This document shows, one piece after another, positions 24,650 through 35,431 of a stretch of 64,000 nt of DNA. A program made the translations under genes and the position numbers. The notes under the pieces were generated by a model. It was not told the DNA's origin and ran no database searches. It saw nothing but the letters and a program-made list of their open reading frames with translations. The stretch is from contig NC_030386.2 in assembly GCF_001625215.2 (NCBI RefSeq), positions 39,340,796-39,404,795 of the forward strand. The letters run 5' to 3'. Every line of letters starts with the position of its first letter. Position 1 is the first letter of the stretch. Origin of the DNA: Daucus carota subsp. sativus (lineage: Eukaryota > Streptophyta > Magnoliopsida > Apiales > Apiaceae).

Positions 24650-25540
24650 TCATTAAAAAAAGCGGTCTTCAGACTTCAGAGGGTGTTTGCCGACTACATT
24701 TGGGAGAGGAAAATATCCTCTCAAGTCCCACTGTCGTGATCACCAAAATGACTCTGTGTCGCTCTAAAACTTGACATGTGTTTAGGACAACTTTGGTTGT
24801 TTGGTTGCCGTTTATTATTATTTTTAATAAAATTATACTAAGAACGTAATTTTAAATTTTATTTTACTTCTAAAAAGCCATTTGAGTTGTGTTTTACAAG
24901 AAAAAGACAACTTAAAATTAATTGCGTTTTGATTATTAATTATTTAAAATATAAGTAATTTTTTTAAAATCAATTTAATTTCAAGTATAACTAAATCATT
25001 TCAAAACCCAAATGTGAACCCTAAAATATTAAAAACTATTAATTTTTGTTTCCTATAATTAATTAGGGTTTAGACTCGAGGATTATATTTGGGATCTAAT
25101 ATTACACATTCATTACATATATATTTCATAGAATTAAGTTTTTAAGACATGTTTAGGATTATTTATTTTTAGAAAAAAAAGCACATAAAAATATAAAATA
25201 TATGTTTTTCATATTTTTTGAATAATCTATTTTTATAAAATAAAAATTAATCAAACGGATTCAAATTCTGGAATGCCAGCCTTGACATAAAGTTTTAAAT
25301 TAGGTTTTCACTTATTTTTATACTTGCTAGATTATCTGTTGAATAAAGTTTCGAGTCCAGCGTTAAACCTGTATTTTCATGTTTTGCGAGCCTTGACATT
25401 ACTCTCTCGAACATTTCTTTGCATAGTATTTTCGTTGTACTTCTGTTTTATGTGTTAATCTGTTCATTAATGTTAAAAGTAAAAACATATACCCCATGGA
25501 ACAATCCAAGCAATTAGGCTTCTAGATTCATGCAAAGAAA
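24650..25540. other. Intergenic AT-rich DNA
   Basis: No gene recognised. The part from about 25137 on is a diverged duplicate of 22583-22900, marking the start of the next tandem unit. Confidence 0.45.
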
Positions 25541-25771
25541 CTTCCTCCTTTCAATTTACATGTTCATTTTCAAAAAAAAAAATTTGTTTCAAATTAGTTG
25601 TCCACTTCAAATTTCAATGCAAAATCATATTTCCAAAGTCAATTCTCCTCCACATATCTCTTATTTATATTTCCTATTTTGATCATTTAATGGAATAAAT
25701 TTGTGAACATCCATTTTTATAAAGTGTGTGCTTTTTTTAAAGTGGACATCTAATTTGAAACGGAGGGAGTA
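25541..25771. mobile_element. Stowaway-like MITE
   Basis: Right end tttgaaacggagggagta and a degenerate left end cttcctcctttcaatttaca form imperfect inverted repeats, with a second pair of complementary blocks inside (gttgtccacttcaaattt near 25600; aaagtggacatctaatttga near 25739). It lies in the 3' flank of the organ-specific-like gene. Confidence 0.6.
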
Positions 25772-26007
25772 GTAAACATGACAATAATCTCGCATTAAGT
25801 ACAAGCAAACCAGTAGAAACTTAAAGACACATGCACTTGTTCTTAACTAACAGTAACAAGGTGAAGACAAATGATGAAACAGATCAGACAAGGGAACAAT
25901 CTTATTCATATGTTACATATATTGCTTTTGTCATGCAGCAGCTTGTAAGTTGTAACATCTGGTACAGGATCACCAGACTAGCTCATCCATGCAGTACTTG
26001 TCGGTCC

Positions 26008-26942
26008 TTAATTCTCATTCAAACGAGAATCACCATGATATATGGTAACATCTGGTACAAGATCGGACTCATCTATATTCTTCTCCTTCAAGTTATGAGA
26101 ATCATCATGGTATATTGTGACATCTGGTACAGGATCGGACTTCTCCATGTACGAGTTCTTTCCATTCAAATGAGAATTATCATGGTATATAGTCACATCT
26201 GGTACCGGATCAGATTCATCCATGTACGCGTTCTTTTCTTTCAAATGAGAATCCCCATGATATATGGTAACATCTGGTACAAGATCGGACTCATCATCTA
26301 TATAGATATTCTTCTCCTTCAAGTTATGAGAATCATCATGGTATATTGTGACATCTGGTATAGGATCGGACTTCTCCATGTATGAGTTTTTTCCTTTCAA
26401 GTGAGAATTATCATGGTATATAGTCACATCTGGTACCGGATCAGACTCATCTATGTACGTCTTCTGTTCTTTCAAATGATGAGAATCCCCATGATATATG
26501 GTAACATCGGGTATAGGATCATACTCATTTTCACATGAGTTCTTTCCTTTCAGATGAAAATCACCGTGATATATTTTAATATCGGCCATTGGGTCGGACT
26601 CGTCTTCGTGTGATTTCTTTCCTTTCAAACGAGAATCACCATGGTATATGGTGACATCGGGTACAGGATCACTCTTTCTGTCGTTAGAGAGAGCGGAATC
26701 TGCAGCATTGCTCACATCCTTACGAGCTCGAATCAATATTGACATTGCCTCGTCGTTCGCAACATGCCAATATCCTCCCACACCAGGCCTTGCATGGGAA
26801 GTGTTTGCAATCTGCACAAATCATAAAGTTTTATATATAACAACAAAATAATTAAAGAGCTAATATTACAAAACTAGAGGATTGTTTTATAAGATACCAA
26901 GAGGAGGGCAAGAACAGCAGATAAGGTTAATACTGACTGCAT
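26008..26942 (-). CDS. Secreted tandem-repeat protein, organ-specific protein (DUF2775)-like; intact copy
   Basis: Exon 1 is 26942-26898 (15 codons), exon 2 is 26811-26008; the junction TTG|GTATCT ... GTGCAG|ATTGCA is in phase 0, giving 282 residues. A signal peptide is clear (MQSVLTLSAVLALLL then IANTSHA), so the protein should enter the secretory pathway. The mature start ARPGVGGYWHVANDEAM resembles the ARPxPGxYW...MP block of plant organ-specific proteins. The rest is nine repeats of 24-27 residues with consensus DESDPVPDVTIYHGDSHLKGKNS. Repeats 4-6 and 7-9 form a higher-order duplication. The repeats are acidic, hydrophilic and lack cysteine. The biochemical role is not known to me; related legume proteins are shoot- or organ-specific and probably apoplastic. 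Family assignment is by motif only. It has paralogues on both sides. Confidence 0.8.
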
Positions 26943-27179
26943 GTTAATTTTCGAATTTTGCATGAGAAGCTATAGATACCTTACTTTCACTGATGACTTC
27001 CACAGAATGAAACTTAGTACTTATAGAATATCAGCACTTTTTCTTCTTGACAATTTTTATATTTTAATATACAAGCCCACGCCTGAAGAATTATAACTGT
27101 CTAAAAAATTGAGATCAAAATATCTTACTCAAATGTGGATATTTAAACAGAAATTTTCCAATTAAGTATACTATATAAT

Positions 27180-27900
27180 CAGGATATAACCCGTTTTTCA
27201 GATACAGTCTACAGTTTACACATACATACAGAAACATAATTTAAAAAATTTCCAATTAAGTCCACTAATCAGGAAAATAACCGGTGTTTTAGATATAGTT
27301 TACACTTTACACATGAAAAATGATGTACCCAAAAAAATTCCTAAAATTTCCTCAAATCTAGTTCGAGTTGCTCATGATTAGATTCACATACAGCCTGTCT
27401 AAACCTCGAGAGGCGAGGCGAGCTAAATCTCACTAACTCAACTCATGTACATAGTACTCTACGAGTCGAACGAGTTACTATTTATTTCTTTTATTTTTAA
27501 ATAATGTGATATTAATTAGTTTTTATTTATTTATTATGTAATAAATAAAAGAGGATGTTAACTCTATTAATCATTATTAATTGATAGAAAAAATATAAAT
27601 AATTTGAGAAAACTAGCTCTTCTCTAAAAAAAAGGGGGAATAAGCCGCATTTAGATTTAAAAAAATTAAACAAGTTAAATTCGCCTCATTCCGTGTCAAT
27701 TTATAAACTAGATTTCATACGAGTCGAGCTGCCTTGTTGGTTTGACCTCCTTTGATTACAATATTGATACATGCAGAAATGATAAAACGTGAAACTGCAT
27801 GAAATAAAAACCAAACAGTAATACTCGATCTCGCTCGCACTAGCTCAGTACATGCAAACCAGTAGAAAACTTAAAGACACATACACTTCTTGTTCTCAAC
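27180..27900. other. Spacer between tandem gene copies
   Basis: AT-rich; includes near-duplicate short blocks at about 27160-27215 and 27240-27310 (ttccaattaagt...aatcagga...aaccggt). No coding region recognised. The end (about 27850-28020) is the conserved 3' flank of the next copy. Confidence 0.45.
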
Positions 27901-28037
27901 TAACAAGGTGACAGACAAATGAAACAAAGACAAGGGAACAATTTTATTCTTGTGTTACATATATTGCTTTTGTCATGCAGTGTGTAGCTTGTAAGATCTG
28001 GTACTGGATCACCAGACCATGCACATCCATGCACAGA

Positions 28038-29002
28038 TTATTCCTTTCCTTTTAAATTGGAATCGCCATGGTAGATGGTCAAATCTGGTATAGGATGGAA
28101 CTCGGCCATATCTATGTTCTTTCCATTTAAATGAGAATCACCGTGGTAGATGGTTAAATCTGGTATAGGATCAGACTCATCTGAATTTGAGTTCTTCCCT
28201 GTGAGATGGGAGTCACCATGGTATATGGTTAAGTCTGGTATAGGATCAGACTCATCTACTTTTGAGTTCTTTCCTTTCAAATGAGAGTCACCATGGTATA
28301 TGGTCAAGTCTGGTATGGGATCAGACTCATCTGAATTTGAGTTTTTTCGTGTGAGATGGGAAGTCTGGTATAGGATCAGACTCATCTACTTTTGAGTTCT
28401 TTCCTTTCAAATGAGAATCACCATGGTATATGGTCAAATCCGGTATAGGATCTGACTCATCAACATACGAATTCTTTCCTCTCAAATGGGAATCACCATG
28501 ATATATGGTCAAATCTGGTAGAGGATCAGACGACTCATCTTCATATAAATTCTTCTTTCCTTTCAAATGAGAATCACCATGATATATGGTCAAATCTGGC
28601 ACATGATCAGACTTATCTTCACATGAGTCCTTTCCTTTCAAGTGAGAATCACCATGGTATATGGTCAAATCTGGTATCGGATCAGACTCATCAACACTTA
28701 GTTTCTCATGCACAATGTCCTCAACAACATTTGTGGCACTCTTTCTGTTGGGGAGAGTGGAATCAACAGAAATCCGTACGTCCTTAAGGCCTTGAGTCAT
28801 TAGCATTGCCTCGCCGTTCTTAACATGCCAGTACGTTCCCTTACCAGGCCTGTGAAGTGTTTGCACCCTGCATGCACAATGTTAAAGTAGTATAATCACT
28901 AAAAGAAATTAAAATGATAACAACTAATATTAAAAGCCAGAGGGTTGTTTAACATACCAAGAGGAAGACAAGCACAGCAAATAAGGCTAACACTGAATTC
29001 AT
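28038..29002 (-). pseudogene. Organ-specific-like tandem-repeat gene, frameshifted copy
   Basis: Exon 1 (29002-28958) encodes signal peptide MNSVLALFAVLVFLL and ends TTG|GTATGT, as in the intact paralogue. Exon 2 starts at about 28870. Two small deletions break it. The first, near 28852, removes 5 bp (atgca, present in the other two copies between TTCAC and AGGCCT), so the normally spliced frame stops after a few codons. The second, near 28357, removes about 20 bp of one repeat. Between and after the lesions the repeats stay open, in two frames: four complete, one broken and four complete, consensus SDPIPDLTIYHGDSHLKGKN. With nine repeats it equals the intact copy in number. An alternative acceptor rescuing the frame was sought and not found. 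It may be recently inactivated. Confidence 0.7.
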
Positions 29003-29900
29003 GTTTATTTTAAAATTTTGTATGAGAATCCTGTATATCTTATTCTCTACTGAATGAGTTCCAATGCTAGAAGGAAAGATAGCTACTTATAGCATAAAAA
29101 GGCCACTGTATCTGGTAGTTTTCTTCAAAAAAAATGGGCGTTTATATACAGTACGTATTTATGAATATAATTGAATATTGAAGGGCTCAGCTTTTCAATA
29201 TCCAATTCTTTTTTTAATATATCCAATAATTCTATGAAAACCATGCAAACAGCATGGATTGTCTGCTTGATAAAATATAATGTAGCTTTGGTCCAGCATT
29301 CCAATCACCTGGAAGTGTATTAGGTGGTGGAACGAGAATTATGAGAAAGGCGGGAGAGAAAATATGTTTTTTGTTATTTTTTTAAGAAATTCAGCCTGAG
29401 ATTTTAAATATTTTTACCTCAAAATCAAGGTTTGAAATTTTTGTACTGTTTTTGAAGTTCAGGTACGCTTGGCCTGGCTTAGCCTCCTATGATTGATCCG
29501 CTACAGAAGCTTAGATAATTTTGTTCATAAATAGGATATCCAAAGATCTTTGGATGAATTGCTCCACTGACAAAGGTTACAAATTATGTTCAGTCGAATT
29601 CAGTATATATCAGTCGTCCAGATATTGCTTTCAAATTGTTGAGAACCAGTCCATTTAAAACCTTAAGATATTAGAAGAAAACCCAACTGGATCTTATGCT
29701 ATATTTCAACACAAATACTAGCCTTCATAAACAATGAAGGAACCAAGACAATATTACAAACCTTTTCTGTAGACTTGAACCAAATACAGAACTTGCAGCA
29801 GGAAAAACCTATCTTAAAACAAGAGAAATTAGAAATTAAGCGATCTGCATAGGTATTAATCTGGGGCAAGCTTGGGTAAAGACTTTGTAAACAGCTTTTT
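29003..29900. other. Spacer between tandem gene copies
   Basis: Proximal promoter of the frameshifted copy (to about 29100), then AT-rich DNA. No gene recognised. Confidence 0.4.
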
Positions 29901-29917
29901 TCTCCTTGGTGCCTATT

Positions 29918-30018
29918 TTTTTTGCTAGTTGATTACACACGCACACATGGGAAGTCAAACTCCCGACCTCCCGCAAAGGGGTACAAGAGCTCTACCACCA
30001 CACCAACACCTTGTTGGC
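29918..30018 (-). mobile_element. Short tRNA-derived SINE
   Basis: Flanked by a direct repeat of about 17 bp, tctccttggtgcctatt (29901-29917 and 30019-30035). On the minus strand the element begins gccaacaaggtgttggtgtg, followed by a box-A-like gtggtggtagagctc and a box-B-like ggtcgggagtttgacttccc, and ends in a short A run next to the target duplication. Tail, target duplication and internal promoter boxes together identify a SINE. It is only about 100 bp. Confidence 0.85.
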
Positions 30019-30035
30019 TCTCCTTGGTGCCTATT

Positions 30036-31130
30036 ATGTACTATCAATTAATTAGTCTACGACATAATGTATCTTTGGGCTAAATTTTCTTCAGACATGC
30101 TTTGCTGTAAGCTGCTCTACAAGGAAAAGAATTTTTTTTAATGAAAGATAATGTGCAAGGGCCGATGACTCAGCACAGAATCTCAAAGAACATGACTCTT
30201 CTGCTAATGATAATACTAATTTATAATTTTACTGATCCTGTCTAAAAAAGGAGAGGAGCTCAAACTAATAACGTTTTAATTGAAGGATAAACATATTGAA
30301 CCACAGCCCGCCAAGGCGCCCCCACAGCATTAATAGTCGAAGACAATAAATCTTTGTGGGATATGCTGATCCTGAACTGAGCCCCAGTGCTTCATACTCA
30401 AGTCTCTCGTGAGCCTGAACACTGAAACCTCGAGGTATTGGGAGAAGGGCTTATGAGGATCATATTATATTCTAACAGCTTGCATGGTTTATATTGTTAT
30501 AAGGATTTACATACATAATGATTGGAAAGAGTAGAGGTAGAATACAGTGTTTGTTAGCTAGTGACAGCTAGAGTTCAAGGCCTACATGAAATCTACGTGT
30601 TGAAGCTTCCATGAGGAGTTCAATGCTGGTGAGAGTTCATGAATGAAGAATCAGAACTCCATGAAGTGGCGCTTAAAGACTTCATGTTTTGTCACGATTA
30701 AGAAAAAGCTATCTTAATTAGGTGAGTTCCCAGTAGCAGACCTTGTCTAAGAGCCAGTCCTGATGCAAGAATCAGATTTCTTGTTTTAGTTATCCAGGTT
30801 CTTGTCATGAGTGATGATCGAGTCCCTCCGTATGCGCTTCAGCATGTCTAGTCTAGTAGTTTCCGGTGTCAGCTGATGTTATGGTCTAGTAGTCTAGCAA
30901 GTAGTTTAGCAGGTTTTCGAATGTCTTTTCTATTTCTCCTTTCCTTGGACAGTCTGCTGTAAGCCCATAACCCTGCTAATTATAACTTCATTTATTTGAA
31001 ATTTTAGATTTTCAGAGAGGAAAAAAACTGATTCATCACTGTTATTAATATATATTCACTCAAATCCATGAAAGAAATGGCAACATAACTAAACCAAACA
31101 AGTAATACATTTTATTCAGCACCAGTGCGT
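30036..31130. other. Spacer with duplicated module
   Basis: Bases 30040-30420 are a diverged duplicate of 23735-23990; shared pieces include ttgaaccacagcccgcca, gagctca(a/g)actaataa and aacaatgaatc/gacaataaatc. A shorter echo lies at about 32275-32340. No coding region recognised; function unknown. Confidence 0.5.
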
Positions 31131-31370
31131 ACACATCCTAGAGATAATTACGTATTCAATACAAGCAAACCAGAACTAAACTTAAAGACACATCTTTCAT
31201 TCTTAACTAGCTAGGTGAAGACAAATGAAAACAAAGACATGGGAGCATCTTATTCTTATATTACATATATTGCTTTTGTCATGCATGATAGAAGCTTGTA
31301 AGATCTGGTAATCGTTCACCAGACTAGCTCATCCATGCACATCAAGTACTCCTTTCCTTCAAATGGAGAA

Positions 31371-31711
31371 TTACCATGCCATGGTGGTATCTGGTATGGG
31401 ATCAGACTCATTCACAGTCAGCTTCTCATACACAATTTCCTCAGTAACTTTCGTGTCACCCTTCCTTTCAGAGAGAACGAAATCAGCAGAATTCCTTATA
31501 TCCACAAGGTCTTGAATCATTGGCATTGCCTCGTCGTTCATAACATGCCAGTACTCTCCGCTAACAGGCCTTGCATGTGAAGTGTTTGCAATCTGCAGAA
31601 ATGTTTAAGTATTATGACAAAATAAATTGAACACATATAAAAAAGTCACAGAATTGTATAACATACCAAGAGGAGGGCAAGAACAGCAAACAAGGCCAAA
31701 ATCGACTTCAT
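31371..31711 (-). CDS. Truncated organ-specific-like secreted protein
   Basis: Exon 1 is 31711-31667 (MKSILALFAVLALLL), exon 2 is 31592-31371, phase 0, 88 residues. The mature start ARPVSGEYWHVMNDEAMPM is the best match in the cluster to the ARPxxGEYW...MP block of organ-specific proteins, and IANTSHA before it is identical to the intact copy. After a linker (VTEEIVYEKLTV) it enters one repeat, ESDPIPD, then small insertions shift the frame and TAA follows. The DNA beyond still resembles the end of a repeat and the common 3' flank. It could be a working short secreted protein or a decayed gene; the signal peptide and first domain are intact. Confidence 0.6.
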
Positions 31712-33400
31712 GCTAATAAGGCTAGTATTGTGTGTGAAAATTCTAAATATCTTGCTTCCACTTAATTGACGAGTTTCATAGAAGGGATCCGAGCTACTTA
31801 TAGAACATGAAACATGGTACTTTCCTCTTAAGAATGAAATTTTATATGTTTGTGATTTAATTAAAGTATAGAATATGGATTATTCAAGCCCACACCTGAA
31901 GAATTAAGTGTCTGCTTAATAGTAATCTATATTCGACTGGTATCCAGCATTTTATATCAGGAATACTCATTGCATCTGTATCCAGGGGATAGTGGTTGCA
32001 CTAAGTACTTTTGTTTATATCTAAGCTTCAGACAACTAAATTGCTCCACTGACAAAAGATTACAAATCTATAAGTTTCTCAAATTTAAATAACCAGCCTT
32101 CTAGATACGGTTTACATATTCTAGCTATCATGAACAGTGAGAGACAATGCGAAGCTTTTCTGGACAAGAAACTTTTAATTTTTTAGGTCCAGCCGGAACT
32201 GTAGTTTAGATTAACACCGGTCTGGTTCCTGGCTTCCAGCCTCCACTAAATTTAGCTTTCTGGTTTTTAATAATATTGATGTACTCAAACTTTGTTGATG
32301 CATGCTTTTAGCCTGGGCTGCTCTAAGAGGAACATATAAATTTATAAATTAATCGTCAGAAACTAACTTATAAGTTGGTAGATGTACTTTCTCAAATAAC
32401 ATAATATTTTATAATAAAAATTAATTTTATCACTCAAATTACTAATCCGTCAAATTTATTTTTATCCGGTCATAAGTCACTTTTAATATAAAATTACACA
32501 AATAAAATTCACACTTATTAAAATAAGTCAATACTAATTAATTAAATATTTTCCTTCCCACTCAGAACGCATTGATGAAACAAGTTATTTTTAATGATTT
32601 AATTATTTAAATTCCAGAGCGAGTGAGTTAAACTAACTGTTGGGCCTTGGCCCTTAAAGAAAGCAGCCCACTAAACACTCTAGCCCACTCGAGGATGTCC
32701 AGACTAGAACACGGGAGAAGCACGTGACTAAAGGAGTATATAAGGGGAGGTCGACAACAGATACAGGGGGAGGAAATTCTGAGTAACAACATTTCACTTC
32801 ACTTATTTTGATTTACACTGAAATAAAAAAAATTCCATTTTGTTTTGCTAAAAATTTCACTTCACTTATTTCTGTTTTTAATCAAGAAAAAAACAGATCA
32901 CTCCCCACAGTTTCTTTATGTTATTTTTTTATACACAAAACTCTTATAAAAATAATTACTTTAATTTTTATATACGATACTCTTATAAAATATAATTTCA
33001 TAATATTTTTTATAAATAAAAATTTGACGTCTAAAAAAATTATAAAATTATAATTTTTTAAGAGTTTTAAAATTCAAAACCGAACGACGGGATTATAACG
33101 GAAACATTAATGAGCTTCAAATACTCCATTGAATTTGATGCTCGGGAACCACAAAGTCTGATGTGCATATACACGCGTAAACACGCAGTCTCCTCTCCTT
33201 ATTCCCAAAAGACCGGCGTGTTTTATTTCATTAACATATTCCTAAAATAAAATAAAAATAAAATACTATCCCGCCACCTTTTCTTTTTCCTATTCCCCTT
33301 TCCCTCCCCTCCAAGTCTCCTTCCTCTCCCACAACTCCATCATCATCCGTACAACCTATACATACACCTATACATACACGCAATTAACTCGTATTCTACG
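31712..33400. other. Intergenic DNA upstream of the diacylglycerol kinase gene
   Basis: From 32638 (TGTTGGGCCTTGGCCC) to about 32910 the sequence looks like a small LTR or promoter remnant: a G-box cacgtg near 32720, a TATA box tatataag near 32738 and a duplicated tttcacttcacttatt at about 32790 and 32857. No target duplication was found, so this is tentative. The part before 33400 is CT-rich and probably contains the kinase promoter. Confidence 0.4.
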
Positions 33401-35431
33401 CATCAATTTTCGATTAAATTATGTTTTTGATATCGCTACGCAAATTTGAAGATCAGCGCTCTTTGATTCGCGATTGCGACGGCTCTCGGCGATTGTTTTT
33501 CTCGAATCTACCGGTTTGTGTTCTAGATCTCTTGTGTTTTCTGTGTATTTATTCGTTTTTATTGTGTTTATCGCTCAATTTGACCCTGATTAGTTAGATC
33601 GATTTGTTACTTTGTTGTAATCGTCGTTGTATGCTTTTATTAATATTTTTATTGCTTTTTATTGTGATAACTTGCGTATAATTGCGTAATCGTCTTTTTA
33701 TAGATGATATTGAAGAATTTGTGTTGCTTAGGTTGTTTTAGATGTGGAATTGAGATAATTTTAATTGATTTGTGCAATTAGATTGTGAAACGCTGTTAAT
33801 GTTGAAATTGCGGAAAAAGAAGGATTAGATTTGTGAGCTGATTTTATGACATTAACAAGTAGGAGGTTATGCAATAGGTGAGCTATTGTACAATTTTTCT
33901 TAGCTCATATTCGACGAAAGAAATTGATGTTACCTGTGGATAGTGTAATTATAGTCTGCCGTTAATCTTGTGTGATCTGCCTAATATGAGCACGGAAATT
34001 AGAATTGTGATAACTACCAGAGTGATCAAGCATATATGTCTTGTGTTGACTAGTCTATATTAGGTTTCCTATAATCCTATCTATTGAAATTTGTGGCCAT
34101 TGAAGCTGGTAAACTACTAGATTAGATCATTGACAGCTTGTGTGATATAAATTAACTATCAACTATGTTTTGTAACTTTCGTGACCTTTATGTATGCGTC
34201 TCAATGATGAAAAGACTTCAATAGTTCGATTCGTCATTTGTTTGCCTATTATTTACCACATGGCCATGTTTATACTTATTAACAATGTTGATTAAAGAAC
34301 CTCATTGCTAGGTGATATAATTTTATGTGTATATTTATATTTGTAACTGTAATACTATATATATAATTGTTTTTACATTTTATGCCTTTATTATCGCATG
34401 TTTAGATGCATATGACTCTAAGCGCTTGGATAATTTTGGAGAAATTTCCAACATTGACTTGGCTGAATCATTTAAGTCCCTGTTACATCAAACCAAGTTC
34501 CAGCTGCAGCAGGATTAAGTGAAAATTGGTTTGAAAATTGAATCTATCTTTGTCATAATTGAACATTTAAATCTTCTTGCTGAATATAATTATGACTGAA
34601 TGTGGCAAGGTTTCTGTGGTTAGACAAAGATCTAGTGAGAAGGAGATGATGATAATGGGTGAAAGAGGCTTTTAAACATTTATCTCTGACATTAGAGCTT
34701 CCATAACAATGTTTGCTCAATTTCCACTCGAAGGTCGAGTGATTTTGTTGTATCAGTTCCCAAACAAATTCCTAGCAAGAATAACATTTAACCAAGAAGA
34801 TGGTTGATAAATAGAACCATTTAGGCTTCTACAACCCAACAATTATTTATTATTTATTCTTTAGCATAGTTTACATTAGAAAGGAAACATCAATATCCGA
34901 AATTAATTCACAAAATTTCTTAGTGTGATCAGAAATATAGCTTAATCTAACAACAGTCTGTCGGGTATAAATGTTTGGTAGTGCAAACAATTTCGAAATG
35001 GCGTACAAGAATGATGTGATTGTAAAATTATTGTAAGATCTTAATAAAGACTTAGATTGGCCTATGGATAGTCTTTAACTCTTTATGCTTGAGGAATGGT
35101 TAATAATTCAAATCCTTATACAGGAGATTAAACACTATTTATTGTGGCAATATGAGCATGTAGCATATTGGTTATGCAATTGTCTGCTTTAAGATTGTAG
35201 AAATTTCAACTGCGACTGTATGTGATATTTTTCATATCATTTTTTGTCATGTGGTATACATGGATGCATGTTCATATATTTCTTTATATCTTTCTTTCCT
35301 CATTTTTTCTTTAGACTGATGATAACGTTTTCCGTGGCTTAGGGTCATCCAGAATCGGCTTGGATTTGGATATCATCAGCCTTGTAGGCTGCCAAAAGAG
35401 ATTAGATAGATAATGACGGACTAGTTTCACA
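33400..35431 (+). other. Probable 5' untranslated exon and leader intron of the kinase gene
   Basis: The stretch 33420-33515 is less AT-rich than its surroundings and ends accg|gtttgtg, a plausible donor. A plausible acceptor, ccgtggcttag|ggtcatcc, lies at about 35340. The intron would be about 1.8 kb. No protein is encoded here. Confidence 0.45.

Noticed and set aside
25831-26385. 184-codon plus-strand frame with repeated peptides
   Set aside because: Antisense to the intact repeat-protein gene; its repeats only mirror the real ones.
26008-28700. Regular ~75-bp repeats considered as a CRISPR-like array
   Set aside because: The repeats are contiguous coding repeats without unique spacers, within an intron-bearing plant gene.
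29918-30018. Considered as a genuine tRNA gene
   Set aside because: It has box-A- and box-B-like parts only, no cloverleaf could be formed, and it is flanked by target duplications with an A tail, so it is a SINE.
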